Below are positions 1 to 6,319 of a DNA stretch of 9,468 nt, one piece after another. The notes beneath the pieces are model-generated. The model did not search any database. It was not told the DNA's origin and saw only the letters and a program-made list of their open reading frames with translations. Positions within the stretch are counted from its first letter, which is position 1; every line of letters starts with the position of its first letter. The position numbers and the translations under genes were made by a program. Source of the stretch: Clostridiales bacterium. GTDB lineage: Bacteria > Bacillota > Clostridia > Saccharofermentanales > Saccharofermentanaceae. The stretch spans positions 1 through 9,468 of the forward strand of contig JAFGGR010000190.1 of assembly GCA_016930475.1 (NCBI GenBank). The letters run 5' to 3'.

Positions 1-417
1 CCGATGATGGGTATCTCGCTCGATCGGATGGATTCCGGGATCATCAAAGCCAATAACGCCATCTTGGTTTTCGGGAGCAAGGAGACGCGCGTCCCCCCCG
101 AGTCCGCATGCATCCGCTGTGCCCGTTGTGTTATGTCGTGCCCGATGTATCTCCTGCCGAACGGCATCGACCAGGCGGCAAGACGGAAGGATCTGGAGCA
201 ATTGAATTATTTCCATGTGATGGATTGCATTGAGTGCGGCAGTTGTACCTATTCGTGTCCGGCCAAGCGATTCCTGAATCAAAGCATCACCAACGGCAAG
301 AAGCTCATACGCGCCGAGAAAGAGCGTTACGCTCAGGAGCAGAGACTTCTGGCCGCTTCACAGAAGGCATCTTCGGGAAAGGAGGAGCAAGACAATCCGC
401 AATCCCCAAAGGGATAA
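1..417 (+). CDS. rnfC: RnfC, NADH/ferredoxin-side subunit of the Rnf complex (3' part only)
   Basis: This is the C-terminal end of RnfC, the peripheral cytosolic subunit that carries FMN/NADH sites and Fe-S clusters in the ferredoxin:NAD+ oxidoreductase. The frame is open from base 1, so the true start lies upstream. The first residues, PMMG, match the end of the conserved GGPMMG segment of RnfC, so the ATG at 4 is internal. Counting from that Met, two ferredoxin-type [4Fe-4S] motifs are visible: C36-x2-C39-x2-C42-x3-C46-P and C75-x2-C78-x2-C81-x3-C85-P. After the second motif there is only a short, charged, Lys/Glu/Gln-rich tail of about 50 residues and no long C-terminal extension. RnfD begins 24 bases after the TAA stop, in the same reading frame. 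The identification is firm because of the motifs and the following rnfDGEAB genes. Confidence 0.96.
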   Translation, partial: PMMGISLDRMDSGIIKANNAILVFGSKETRVPPESACIRCARCVMSCPMYLLPNGIDQAARRKDLEQLNYFHVMDCIECGSCTYSCPAKRFLNQSITNGKKLIRAEKERYAQEQRLLAASQKASSGKEEQDNPQSPKG

Positions 418-441
418 GTTTGTCTTGACTGCGCAGACACT
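408..441 (+). promoter_or_regulatory. rnfC-rnfD spacer: remote SD-like site and small hairpin
   Basis: rnfD has no purine-rich ribosome binding site at the normal distance. The nearest SD-like string is AAAGGGA at 408-414, about 27 bases before the ATG. Between them, TGTCT (421-425) can pair with AGACA (435-439) across a 9-base loop. If this stem formed, 8 unpaired bases would remain between the SD-like site and the ATG, a normal spacing. The sequence match is direct. The bridging function is inference, and the 5-bp stem is weak. Translational coupling to rnfC is an equally good explanation. Confidence 0.3.
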
Positions 442-1527
442 ATGAAATTGCAGGTATCCAATTCGCCACACATTCGCGACAAGGCAACGACGGCCTCGAT
501 CATGAGGGACGTCGTCATCGCCCTGATCCCGGCATGCGTCGCATCGGGAATCATTTTTGGCCTTCGCGCCGTCGTCCTGATCCTGGTCTCCGTTTTGAGC
601 TGTGTGGTTTTCGAGTACCTTTCACGAAAAGTCATGAAACGCGAGAACACAGTCCCGGATTTCTCGGCGGTCGTCACCGGCGTTCTTCTCGGCCTGAACC
701 TCCCGCCGACCCTGCCGATCTATATGGTCGTCATCGGGTCTCTCTTTGCTATTGTCGTCGTCAAACAGATGTTCGGCGGTCTCGGCAACAACTTCGTCAA
801 TCCCGCCTTGGCGGCGCGTATTTTTCTGGTCATCTCTTTCCCCTCTCAGATGACTCGATGGACCGTTCGCGAAGGCGCTTTCTCGTTTTTTGATTCTCTT
901 TTGGGCAAGGATCTGATCTCTTCGGCAACTCCGCTTGCGATTATGCGAAACGCGGTCGCGGACTCCGCTTCCGGAGCGACCTCCTCCGCGACAACAGTCG
1001 CGGAGTCCGGCCCTCTGCCTTCCCTTCTTTCTCTTTTTCTCGGTGAAAAAGGAGGCTGTATCGGCGAGGTTTGTATACTGGCGCTCTTGATCGGTGCCGC
1101 GTATCTTTTCATCCGCAAGGTCATCGTTCCCTGGATCCCTCTGGCCTATCTCGGATCGTTTACGATCCTGGTCCTTCTTTTCGGGCACACGCCGCTTTTC
1201 GAGGCGGTGCGTTATGACCCTCTTTCCCTTGATGTATGGGCAGATGCCCTATATGAACCGACCTTTATGCTTTTGACCGGCGGGTTGATCATCGGAGCGT
1301 TCTTCATGGCGACGGATTACGTCACCTCCCCGATCACGACATCGGGACGGCTCCTGTTCGGACTGGGTTGCGGTATATTGACCTTCCTGATTCGCTACTA
1401 TGGCAATATGGCCGAGGGCGTCTCTTTTTCGATCATTCTGATGAACATTCTGACTCCGCACATCGATCGGCTTACGATGAGCAAGCCCTTCGGCGAAAGG
1501 AGGGCAAAGAAAAATGCGACAACTTAA
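442..1527 (+). CDS. rnfD: RnfD, flavin-bearing membrane subunit of the Rnf complex
   Basis: RnfD is an integral membrane subunit of the Rnf complex that carries a covalently bound FMN and helps couple electron flow to ion transport. The 361-residue protein starts with the typical family N-terminus (MKLQVSNSPHIRDKATT) and has about nine or ten hydrophobic segments. The canonical flavinylation motif is D157-LISSATPL, with Thr163 (codon 928-930) as the expected FMN attachment site. Shortly after it comes a Ser/Thr/Ala-rich stretch, residues 171-190, that contains a second motif-like string, DSASGAT (174-180). It precedes the conserved PLPSLLSLFLGEKGG loop. ATG 442 is the only possible start in this frame after the rnfC stop codon, but it lacks a nearby SD, so translation is probably coupled to rnfC. 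The end overlaps rnfG by 14 bases. Confidence 0.97.
   Translation: MKLQVSNSPHIRDKATTASIMRDVVIALIPACVASGIIFGLRAVVLILVSVLSCVVFEYLSRKVMKRENTVPDFSAVVTGVLLGLNLPPTLPIYMVVIGSLFAIVVVKQMFGGLGNNFVNPALAARIFLVISFPSQMTRWTVREGAFSFFDSLLGKDLISSATPLAIMRNAVADSASGATSSATTVAESGPLPSLLSLFLGEKGGCIGEVCILALLIGAAYLFIRKVIVPWIPLAYLGSFTILVLLFGHTPLFEAVRYDPLSLDVWADALYEPTFMLLTGGLIIGAFFMATDYVTSPITTSGRLLFGLGCGILTFLIRYYGNMAEGVSFSIILMNILTPHIDRLTMSKPFGERRAKKNATT
955..1009 (+). repeat. Imperfect 13-bp direct repeat bounding a 14-codon segment inside rnfD
   Basis: GTCGCGGACTCCG at 955-967 recurs as GTCGCGGAGTCCG at 997-1009 with one mismatch. The offset is 42 bases, exactly 14 codons, so the frame is kept. The encoded residues repeat as VADS and VAES. 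The same bases also form an inverted match: CGGACTCCGC at 959-968 pairs with GCGGAGTCCG at 1000-1009. The segment between the copies encodes the extra Ser/Thr/Ala-rich stretch with the DSASGAT string. The arrangement is what slippage or a short duplication could leave, but GC-rich Ser/Ala codons could also produce it by chance. Confidence 0.6.
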
Positions 1528-2104
1528 GAGTTTTCTTCCGGCCATAACACTTGCCGCCATTTGTCTGGTGGTCGCGATTTTACTGGCGGCGACCAACCTG
1601 CTCACGCGTGAGCCGATCGCGAAACAGGAAGAAAAAGCTGCGTTTGAGCGCATGTCGGTCATCTTTCCGGCGGGAGAAACATTTACCGCCGTCGAGATCA
1701 GTGATGATCTCCGGGACGCGATGGCGACTGCAGAGTGTGGATGCGACGAGGTTCACGAGGCACTTGACGACAGTGGGAACCTCCTTGGATACATCTTTGT
1801 GACTCGCAGTTTCGGTTATGCAGGAGATGTTATCGTGACCTCCGGTTTGGCTACGGACGGTTCCATTCTTCAGGTTATTGTCACCGCGCCGGAAGAGACC
1901 CCGAAGCTCGGCAAGGAAGTCGAAAAAGATTCCTTCACGGACCAGTTTTCCGGGATCAACGTCGGCGAGCATGCGGGTACGGATTCCGGCTGCGTCCAGA
2001 TGATTTCCGGAGCAACGATTTCTTCAAAGGCCGTCTGCAACGCTTTCAATAAAGCCGTTGACGCCTTCAATACTCTTTCGGAGAAAGGAGTGATCGGATC
2101 ATGA
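1514..2104 (+). CDS. rnfG: RnfG, extracytoplasmic FMN-binding subunit of the Rnf complex
   Basis: RnfG is anchored by one N-terminal membrane helix (about residues 8-29). The rest is an FMN-binding domain on the outer face, where ApbE-type flavin transferase attaches FMN to a Thr. At 196 residues the length is usual for the family. The SD AAAGGAGG at 1496-1503 lies 10 bases before ATG 1514, inside the end of rnfD, so the genes overlap by 14 bases. The conserved EETPKLG segment (residues 127-133) and SGATISSKAV (165-174) are present. Thr168 (codon 2015-2017) is the expected flavinylation site. The residue at the position of the motif's usual Asp is Gln162. Cys75, Cys77, Cys160 and Cys175 all lie in the exported part and have no role I can assign. 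ApbE is not encoded in this window. Confidence 0.96.
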   Translation: MRQLKSFLPAITLAAICLVVAILLAATNLLTREPIAKQEEKAAFERMSVIFPAGETFTAVEISDDLRDAMATAECGCDEVHEALDDSGNLLGYIFVTRSFGYAGDVIVTSGLATDGSILQVIVTAPEETPKLGKEVEKDSFTDQFSGINVGEHAGTDSGCVQMISGATISSKAVCNAFNKAVDAFNTLSEKGVIGS

Positions 2105-2892
2105 GTGAGCATATGTCTGACAAGACCTACAAATCTCCGGATCAGCGACTCGAGGAGAAGAAAAAGTCTGAGTCCCCGATCCGCGTGGTCCTTAACGGGC
2201 TTCTTTACGAGAATCCGGCATTTCGACTTATTCTCGGCATGTGTCCTCTTTTAGCCGTTACGATTTCGGCAAAGTCGAGTTTTTTCATGGGGCTTGCCGT
2301 TATATTCGTTTTAACGGGCTCTGAGTTTATCATATCGCTCCTGCGTCACATCATCCCGGACAAGGTGCGAATTCCGGCTTTTATCACGATCATCGCCGGT
2401 TTTGTAACCATCGTTCAACTGGTCATTTCCGCCTATATGCCGGCACTCAATGAATCCCTGGGGATATATATTCCCCTGATCGTCGTGAACTGTATCGTAC
2501 TGGCACGCGCGGAGACCTTTGCGAGCAAGAAGAGTCCGTTGTTTTCTGTCCTGGACGGGCTGAGCATGGGTGGTGGCTTTATGATCGCGATGCTTTTCAT
2601 GGGCAGTATCCGGGAGATCCTCGGGTCGGGAACGTTCTTCGATTTTGATCTGCCGATATTCGGAAGCGTTATATTGGGTCAACGCATTGATCCGATGATG
2701 TTTTTCACATTGCCCCCGGGAGGATTTTTCGTATTGGGGATCTGCATTGTGATCATGCAATTTGTTGTTCGCGGGATCAATTCACGCAACGCCAAAAAGA
2801 ACAAATCCCCCCTCCCCGAGAAAGTTGCATCCGATTCGGCCTGCGAGTCCTGCGGTGCTTGCTCCGCGTGCAACGGAAGCGAGGTGAAGTGA
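2101..2892 (+). CDS. rnfE: RnfE, membrane subunit of the Rnf complex, with a Cys-rich C-terminal tail
   Basis: RnfE is one of two related six-helix membrane subunits; with RnfA it holds an intramembrane [2Fe-2S] cluster in known Rnf/Nqr structures. The two ligand-type cysteines are visible in GMCPLLAVT (Cys48) and VNCIVLARAE (Cys131). The 263-residue protein is longer than the core family at both ends. About 25 charged residues precede the conserved LNGLLYENPAF, and after the last helix (about 205-223) a Lys-rich stretch leads to C248-x2-C251-x2-C254-x2-C257. The ATG overlaps the rnfG stop codon (ATGA), and GGAG at 2087-2090 lies 10 bases upstream. A second ATG at 2113 is possible but has a worse SD spacing. 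The tail should be cytosolic if the usual topology holds; whether it binds metal is unknown. Confidence 0.95.
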   Translation: MSEHMSDKTYKSPDQRLEEKKKSESPIRVVLNGLLYENPAFRLILGMCPLLAVTISAKSSFFMGLAVIFVLTGSEFIISLLRHIIPDKVRIPAFITIIAGFVTIVQLVISAYMPALNESLGIYIPLIVVNCIVLARAETFASKKSPLFSVLDGLSMGGGFMIAMLFMGSIREILGSGTFFDFDLPIFGSVILGQRIDPMMFFTLPPGGFFVLGICIVIMQFVVRGINSRNAKKNKSPLPEKVASDSACESCGACSACNGSEVK

Positions 2893-2893
2893 T

Positions 2894-3484
2894 ATGGAAC
2901 AAATGATGATCATCTTATTTTCCGCCATCTTGGTCGATAATTTCGTTCTTTCAAAGTTTCTGGGTATTTGTCCTTTCCTCGGAGTATCCAAGAATCTGAA
3001 GACCGCCATGGGCATGAGCGCGGCGGTTGTCGCCATCATGCTCCTGGCGTCGGCGATCACCTGGCCGATCCAGATCTTCCTGCTTGATCCTCTCAATATC
3101 GGCTTTCTTCAAACGTTGGTATTTATATTGGTCATCGCCGCTTTGGTCCAGATGGTCGAAACCATGATGAAGAAAGCGATGCCGCCTCTTTACAAGGCCC
3201 TGGGGATCTACCTGCCTCTGATCACCACGAACTGCGCGGTCCTGGGTGTGACCATACTGAATATCAACAAGGCCTATTCATTCCTCGACGCGATGATCAA
3301 CTCATTCGGAGCCGGTTTGGGCTTTGCTTTAGCGCTGTTCCTCTTTTCGGGCGTTCGGATGCGCATCGAAAAGTCCGACATTCCGAAGGCTCTTCGCGGC
3401 CTTCCGATCACATTGGTGGCCGCCTCGTTGGTCTCGGTTTCCTTCTTCGCGTTTAAGGGCTTGATCGAAAACATTTTCGGATGA
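2894..3484 (+). CDS. rnfA: RnfA, membrane subunit of the Rnf complex
   Basis: RnfA is the paralogous partner of RnfE and supplies the other half of the intramembrane Fe-S site. Its 196 residues form about six hydrophobic helices with almost no soluble part, the normal family size. Hallmarks are the N-terminal VDNFVLSKFLGICPFLGVSK, with Cys26, and LPLITTNCAVLG, with Cys114. RnfE has the equivalent cysteines in inverted-topology repeats. The gene begins one base after the rnfE stop codon. A purine-rich GAGGTGA at 2881-2887, inside the rnfE end, gives a spacing of 6. Nothing in the protein departs from the family pattern. Confidence 0.97.
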   Translation: MEQMMIILFSAILVDNFVLSKFLGICPFLGVSKNLKTAMGMSAAVVAIMLLASAITWPIQIFLLDPLNIGFLQTLVFILVIAALVQMVETMMKKAMPPLYKALGIYLPLITTNCAVLGVTILNINKAYSFLDAMINSFGAGLGFALALFLFSGVRMRIEKSDIPKALRGLPITLVAASLVSVSFFAFKGLIENIFG

Positions 3485-3511
3485 TCCATCCGATAATCAA
3501 GGAGATATCAT

Positions 3512-4333
3512 ATGTACGTCATACCGGTCCGTCTGTCCGCAATAAATGATATTTTGATCCCGGCACTGATCATGCTCGGAGCGGCTTTGCTCCTCGGGGT
3601 TTTGATCGTGATTGTCTCAAACATATTCAAAGTGCCGCGCAACGAGAAAAAAGAAGCGCTCATGGATGCACTCCCCGGTGCGAACTGCGGCGGTTGCGGC
3701 TTTCCCGGGTGTGAGGGTTATGCTGATTATCTACTCACACCGGGAGCAAACACCAGTCTTTGCTCCGTCGGCGGCGCGGAGTGTGCGAGAGAAATCGCCA
3801 CGATTCTGGGCACAGAGGCAGTCGAGCCGGAGAAAAAAATCGTCGTCCTCCATTGCCAAGGCACGCGCGATCACACCTCCCCGAGATATGAGTACCTCGG
3901 GACTCAATCATGCCATTCGGCCCATAACCTGCTCGGCGGACCGGGATCCTGCACTTACGGCTGTCTCGGATTCGGCGACTGTGTAGCGGCCTGCGCTTTC
4001 GACGCCTTGCATATCAAGGACGGGATCGTCCATGTTGACCGCGAAAAGTGCACCGCTTGCGGTCAATGCGTAAAGGCCTGCCCCAAGAAACTCCTGAAGC
4101 TTCTTCCGGCGGACGCGACGGTCGCCGTACGTTGCAGTAACGAGTGGCCGGGTGCACGGACGCGAAAAGTCTGCAACATCGGATGCATCGGTTGTAAGCG
4201 CTGTGTCAAGGAGTGTTCCGTCGAAGCGATTTCCATGAATGGTTCCCTTGCGGTGATCGATCAATCTCTCTGCGTCCATTGCGGAGCATGCGTCGCCGTC
4301 TGTCCGACGAAGGCGATTGCCGAGCTGGAATAA
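3512..4333 (+). CDS. rnfB: RnfB, ferredoxin-accepting multi-cluster Fe-S subunit of the Rnf complex
   Basis: RnfB is the likely entry point for electrons from reduced ferredoxin. A single N-terminal helix (about residues 13-36) anchors it, followed by a cytosolic Fe-S region. The first site is C59-x2-C62-x4-C67-x16-C84 in the conserved PGANCGGCGFPGCEGYADYL. Four ferredoxin-type Cys quartets follow: C147/C151/C157/C161, C180/C183/C186/C190, C221/C225/C228/C231 with C235 beside them, and C254/C257/C260/C264. This suggests about five [4Fe-4S] clusters; exact pairing is inferred. Cys91, Cys115, Cys134 and Cys208 lie outside these motifs. The SD AAGGAG at 3499-3504 lies 7 bases before ATG 3512, in a 27-base gap after rnfA. 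It is the last gene of the rnf operon, which has no convincing intrinsic terminator after it. Confidence 0.97.
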   Translation: MYVIPVRLSAINDILIPALIMLGAALLLGVLIVIVSNIFKVPRNEKKEALMDALPGANCGGCGFPGCEGYADYLLTPGANTSLCSVGGAECAREIATILGTEAVEPEKKIVVLHCQGTRDHTSPRYEYLGTQSCHSAHNLLGGPGSCTYGCLGFGDCVAACAFDALHIKDGIVHVDREKCTACGQCVKACPKKLLKLLPADATVAVRCSNEWPGARTRKVCNIGCIGCKRCVKECSVEAISMNGSLAVIDQSLCVHCGACVAVCPTKAIAELE

Positions 4334-4358
4334 ATCGTTGAATTTATCTTGTTTTTCC

Positions 4359-4387
4359 TTGCACACCGAGATTAAATATGTTATTAT
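4359..4387 (+). promoter_or_regulatory. Probable sigma-A promoter of rpmB (extended -10)
   Basis: In the 92-base gap after rnfB, TTGCAC (4359-4364) and TATTAT (4382-4387) are separated by 17 bases. TG at 4379-4380 makes an extended -10 (TGnTATTAT). The -10 has one mismatch to consensus, while the -35 matches only in TTG. The predicted start near 4394 leaves a leader of about 30 bases. Because the rnf operon lacks a clear terminator, rpmB may also receive read-through. Confidence 0.65.
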
Positions 4388-4425
4388 TCTCTCTGCGCGT
4401 TATCCGGAAATGAGGAGGTATTACC

Positions 4426-4623
4426 ATGGCTAAGTGCGAAATCTGTCAGAAGAATTTGTTTTTTGGCAGAAAGATCAGAATCACCCGTTCGCAGATTTCC
4501 CGCCGTGCACTGACACAGCAGAATGCGAATGTGCGTACCGTTCGGGTTATGGTCAACGGCACACCCAAGACGATGCATGTATGCACACGTTGTCTTCGTT
4601 CCGGTGCGGTTGAGAGAGCCTGA
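4426..4623 (+). CDS. rpmB: 50S ribosomal protein L28, zinc-ribbon form
   Basis: L28 is a small protein of the large ribosomal subunit. The 65-residue product has the family landmarks: MAKCEICQKN at the start, RVMVNGTPKTMHVCTRCLRSG near the end, and basic residues throughout. Cys4-x2-Cys7 and Cys53-x2-Cys56 form the zinc-binding (C+) version; the C- paralogue lacks these cysteines. The SD AGGAGG at 4413-4418 is 7 bases from the ATG. The gene is alone, with its own promoter and a strong terminator. The middle section (residues 15-38) follows the L28 pattern only loosely, but length and ends leave little doubt. Confidence 0.95.
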   Translation: MAKCEICQKNLFFGRKIRITRSQISRRALTQQNANVRTVRVMVNGTPKTMHVCTRCLRSGAVERA

Positions 4624-4645
4624 TTTATTGTTTCTGAGTTTTATT

Positions 4646-4672
4646 AAGGCGGCCTTGCAAGGCCGCCTTTTT
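4646..4672 (+). terminator. Intrinsic terminator after rpmB, perfect 24-base palindrome
   Basis: Bases 4646-4669 are a perfect palindrome (half-site AAGGCGGCCTTG). As RNA they fold to a GC-rich stem of 9-10 bp with a 4-6 base loop, followed by a U run ending at 4672. This is a good terminator for the + strand. The minus-strand gene ending at 4706 converges on the same hairpin, but on that strand the following bases are AATAAAACTC and not U-rich. Termination in that direction is probably weaker. Confidence 0.9.
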
Positions 4673-4705
4673 CATTGATCGGAATGAGCGAACAGCGATC
4701 CGTCC

Positions 4706-5905
4706 CTATTCGAAAATCCTTCGGACGGCGATGATCCTTTCCTGCAAGACCAGATTCCCGGAAAACGATGTCAGACGAAGTGTAGTCTTGCTCTTCGATA
4801 TCATGATCAGCGTGCCGGTTTCGGTGCAGATCCCCATCTCATAAGGTGTGCTCGACCCGATCTCCAACGGATGACGGAAAAACACCAGATCGCCCGGCAT
4901 GATGCTGTCGATCAACAGATCACCTGTGATCTCATCATACTTCAGAGTGACCGTTTCCCCTGATGTCATCTGATCCGCCATCTCTCGTGGAAGCGCAACT
5001 CCGTTCACCGATGCTGATACATACGCCAGTCCGGGCACGGACAATCCGCGCTTGGTGATCCCCCCCGGAAGATGCGTCATGTTGATGAAACTCAAGACCG
5101 AGCTGACGAAATATCGAACGCCGACCTTTTCGATCGGACTGTAAACACCGAGTTCAATGACGCCGCTACTGCTGATCCAGCCGTCTTTTCCGTCGGGAAG
5201 CGCGACATGATAAACACCGTCCCGCTTCTGATCCGAGAAAAGGACTGTGTTCATCATGACCTCGATTTCCAATGTGCCGTTGCTGGCATGGGACATGATG
5301 TTCTTGGAGACGTCCGAGACGACCAGTTTGTACTGATGCATGTCCGGCTCGATCGAATCCATCATCGCGGACAGATCCTTCTCCAGCACGAATCCTTCCA
5401 AGCCGTCACGGGTACGGATCAACACATATCCCTCGGTAGGCGACTTGGACAATAATTTGACCGGCTCATTGAAAAGCACCTGGGTGATCCGTTCACTGCG
5501 AACATCCGGCTCACGCATCAGACTCGTGACATAACGGATCACCATTCGATCCGATGTGTCCGTATACACCCTTACATCCTGAGGAGATATATACATCGCG
5601 ATCTCCGGTGTTTCGATGAGCTTTGGCAACCACGTCGGAAGGATCCAGAATAATAACGCGACGATGACAATAAACACCAGTGTTGGCAGGATAAACTGCG
5701 AAACTCCGCGCTTTACGGATCTCGTGATATTCGTATCCTCATCCTCGAGGGACCAAACTTCTTTCAAATCCTGCGCCGTGCCGAATCTGCCCTCCAGTCC
5801 GGCAATTTTGTCGGATTCCCGGGTCTCTTCCGAGTTCGGAGTCCTGACTTTCGGTGGTTTTACCGCCCGGCCGATCGACCTGAAAAATTTGCGGATATGC
5901 TTCAT
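4706..5905 (-). CDS. Membrane-anchored SH3b protein with a catalytically degenerate NlpC/P60-like domain
   Basis: The 399-residue protein has a basic cytosolic N-terminus, a charged linker, one membrane helix (about residues 70-92) and a large extracytoplasmic part. Residues about 105-180 and 190-255 look like two bacterial SH3-type domains (for example VLIRTRDGLEGFVLEKDL), of the sort that bind cell wall. Residues about 262-397 resemble the NlpC/P60 (C40) cell-wall peptidase fold: GGITKRGLSVPGL aligns with the usual WGGTxxxGxDCSGL, followed by VNGVALPRE and PGDLVFF. The expected catalytic Cys is Val290, the His is Glu356 (in EMGI for HVGI), and the third triad position is Met368. It is therefore probably a wall-binding or scaffold protein without peptidase activity. 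The ATG overlaps the acpS stop codon by 4 bases, with GGGAG at 5913-5917. It is the last gene of its operon. Architecture is fairly sure; function is inferred. Confidence 0.8.
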   Translation of the reverse strand: MKHIRKFFRSIGRAVKPPKVRTPNSEETRESDKIAGLEGRFGTAQDLKEVWSLEDEDTNITRSVKRGVSQFILPTLVFIVIVALLFWILPTWLPKLIETPEIAMYISPQDVRVYTDTSDRMVIRYVTSLMREPDVRSERITQVLFNEPVKLLSKSPTEGYVLIRTRDGLEGFVLEKDLSAMMDSIEPDMHQYKLVVSDVSKNIMSHASNGTLEIEVMMNTVLFSDQKRDGVYHVALPDGKDGWISSSGVIELGVYSPIEKVGVRYFVSSVLSFINMTHLPGGITKRGLSVPGLAYVSASVNGVALPREMADQMTSGETVTLKYDEITGDLLIDSIMPGDLVFFRHPLEIGSSTPYEMGICTETGTLIMISKSKTTLRLTSFSGNLVLQERIIAVRRIFE

Positions 5906-6318
5906 CCGTTATCTCCCGAAGGGCTCTCTCCCCTAAACTCCATAACACACATCGCGATCGCCATATCGCCGTCATGCGAGATGCTGACGGACGAGGCGGT
6001 TCCGCCCATTCGATCATAAGCCTGTCGCGCGGCTCCGTGAAGGAGAAGCGTAGGTTTGCCGTAATCATCGACTGAAATCTCTATGTCTGTAAAACCGATG
6101 CCTTGCCTCCATATGCCCGTCCCCAAAGCCTTTGAGACCGCTTCCTTTGCCGAAAAACGAGCCGCCAGGGATTCCATCGACAGTTCTCCCCGAGCATCGG
6201 TGCACGCCTCCGTTTCGGACTTTGTGAAAACCCGATCGAGAAATAAGTCACCCTTCCTGTTGAAAAGGTCGCGAACTCTGGAAATTCTGATCACATCGAC
6301 GCCGCAAGCAATCGCCAT
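5902..6318 (-). CDS. acpS: Holo-[acyl-carrier-protein] synthase
   Basis: AcpS transfers the 4'-phosphopantetheine group of CoA to a Ser of acyl carrier protein, activating it for fatty acid synthesis in the cytosol. The 138-residue product has the family motifs in order: GVDVI with Mg2+-binding Asp8, DRVFTKSE (28-35), LAARFSAKEAVSKALGTG (51-68) with Glu59 as the second metal ligand, and SISHDGDMAIAM (112-123). The tail after residue 128 is a little longer than usual and hydrophilic. ATG 6318 lies one base after the stop of the upstream ATPase gene. No SD is visible, so reinitiation after the preceding stop is likely. The gene downstream overlaps by 4 bases. Confidence 0.95.
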   Translation of the reverse strand: MAIACGVDVIRISRVRDLFNRKGDLFLDRVFTKSETEACTDARGELSMESLAARFSAKEAVSKALGTGIWRQGIGFTDIEISVDDYGKPTLLLHGAARQAYDRMGGTASSVSISHDGDMAIAMCVMEFRGESPSGDNG

Positions 6319-6319
6319 A

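Noticed and set aside
622..1188. A 188-codon minus-strand open frame inside rnfD
   Set aside because: Very charged, low-complexity product with no recognisable domain, and the overlapping rnfD is certain. It is a shadow frame.
2311..2760. A 149-codon minus-strand open frame inside rnfE
   Set aside because: It is a shadow of the conserved membrane protein RnfE, and the product is rich in His, Asp, Arg and Gln, with no recognisable domain.
4331..4358. Possible terminator after rnfB (TAAAT/ATTTA followed by a T-rich run)
   Set aside because: The stem is only 5 A-T pairs with a 6-base loop, too weak to call an intrinsic terminator.
4677..4700. Inverted repeat GATCG/CGATC downstream of the SH3b gene
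   Set aside because: Five base pairs with a 14-base loop, and no U run follows on the minus strand.
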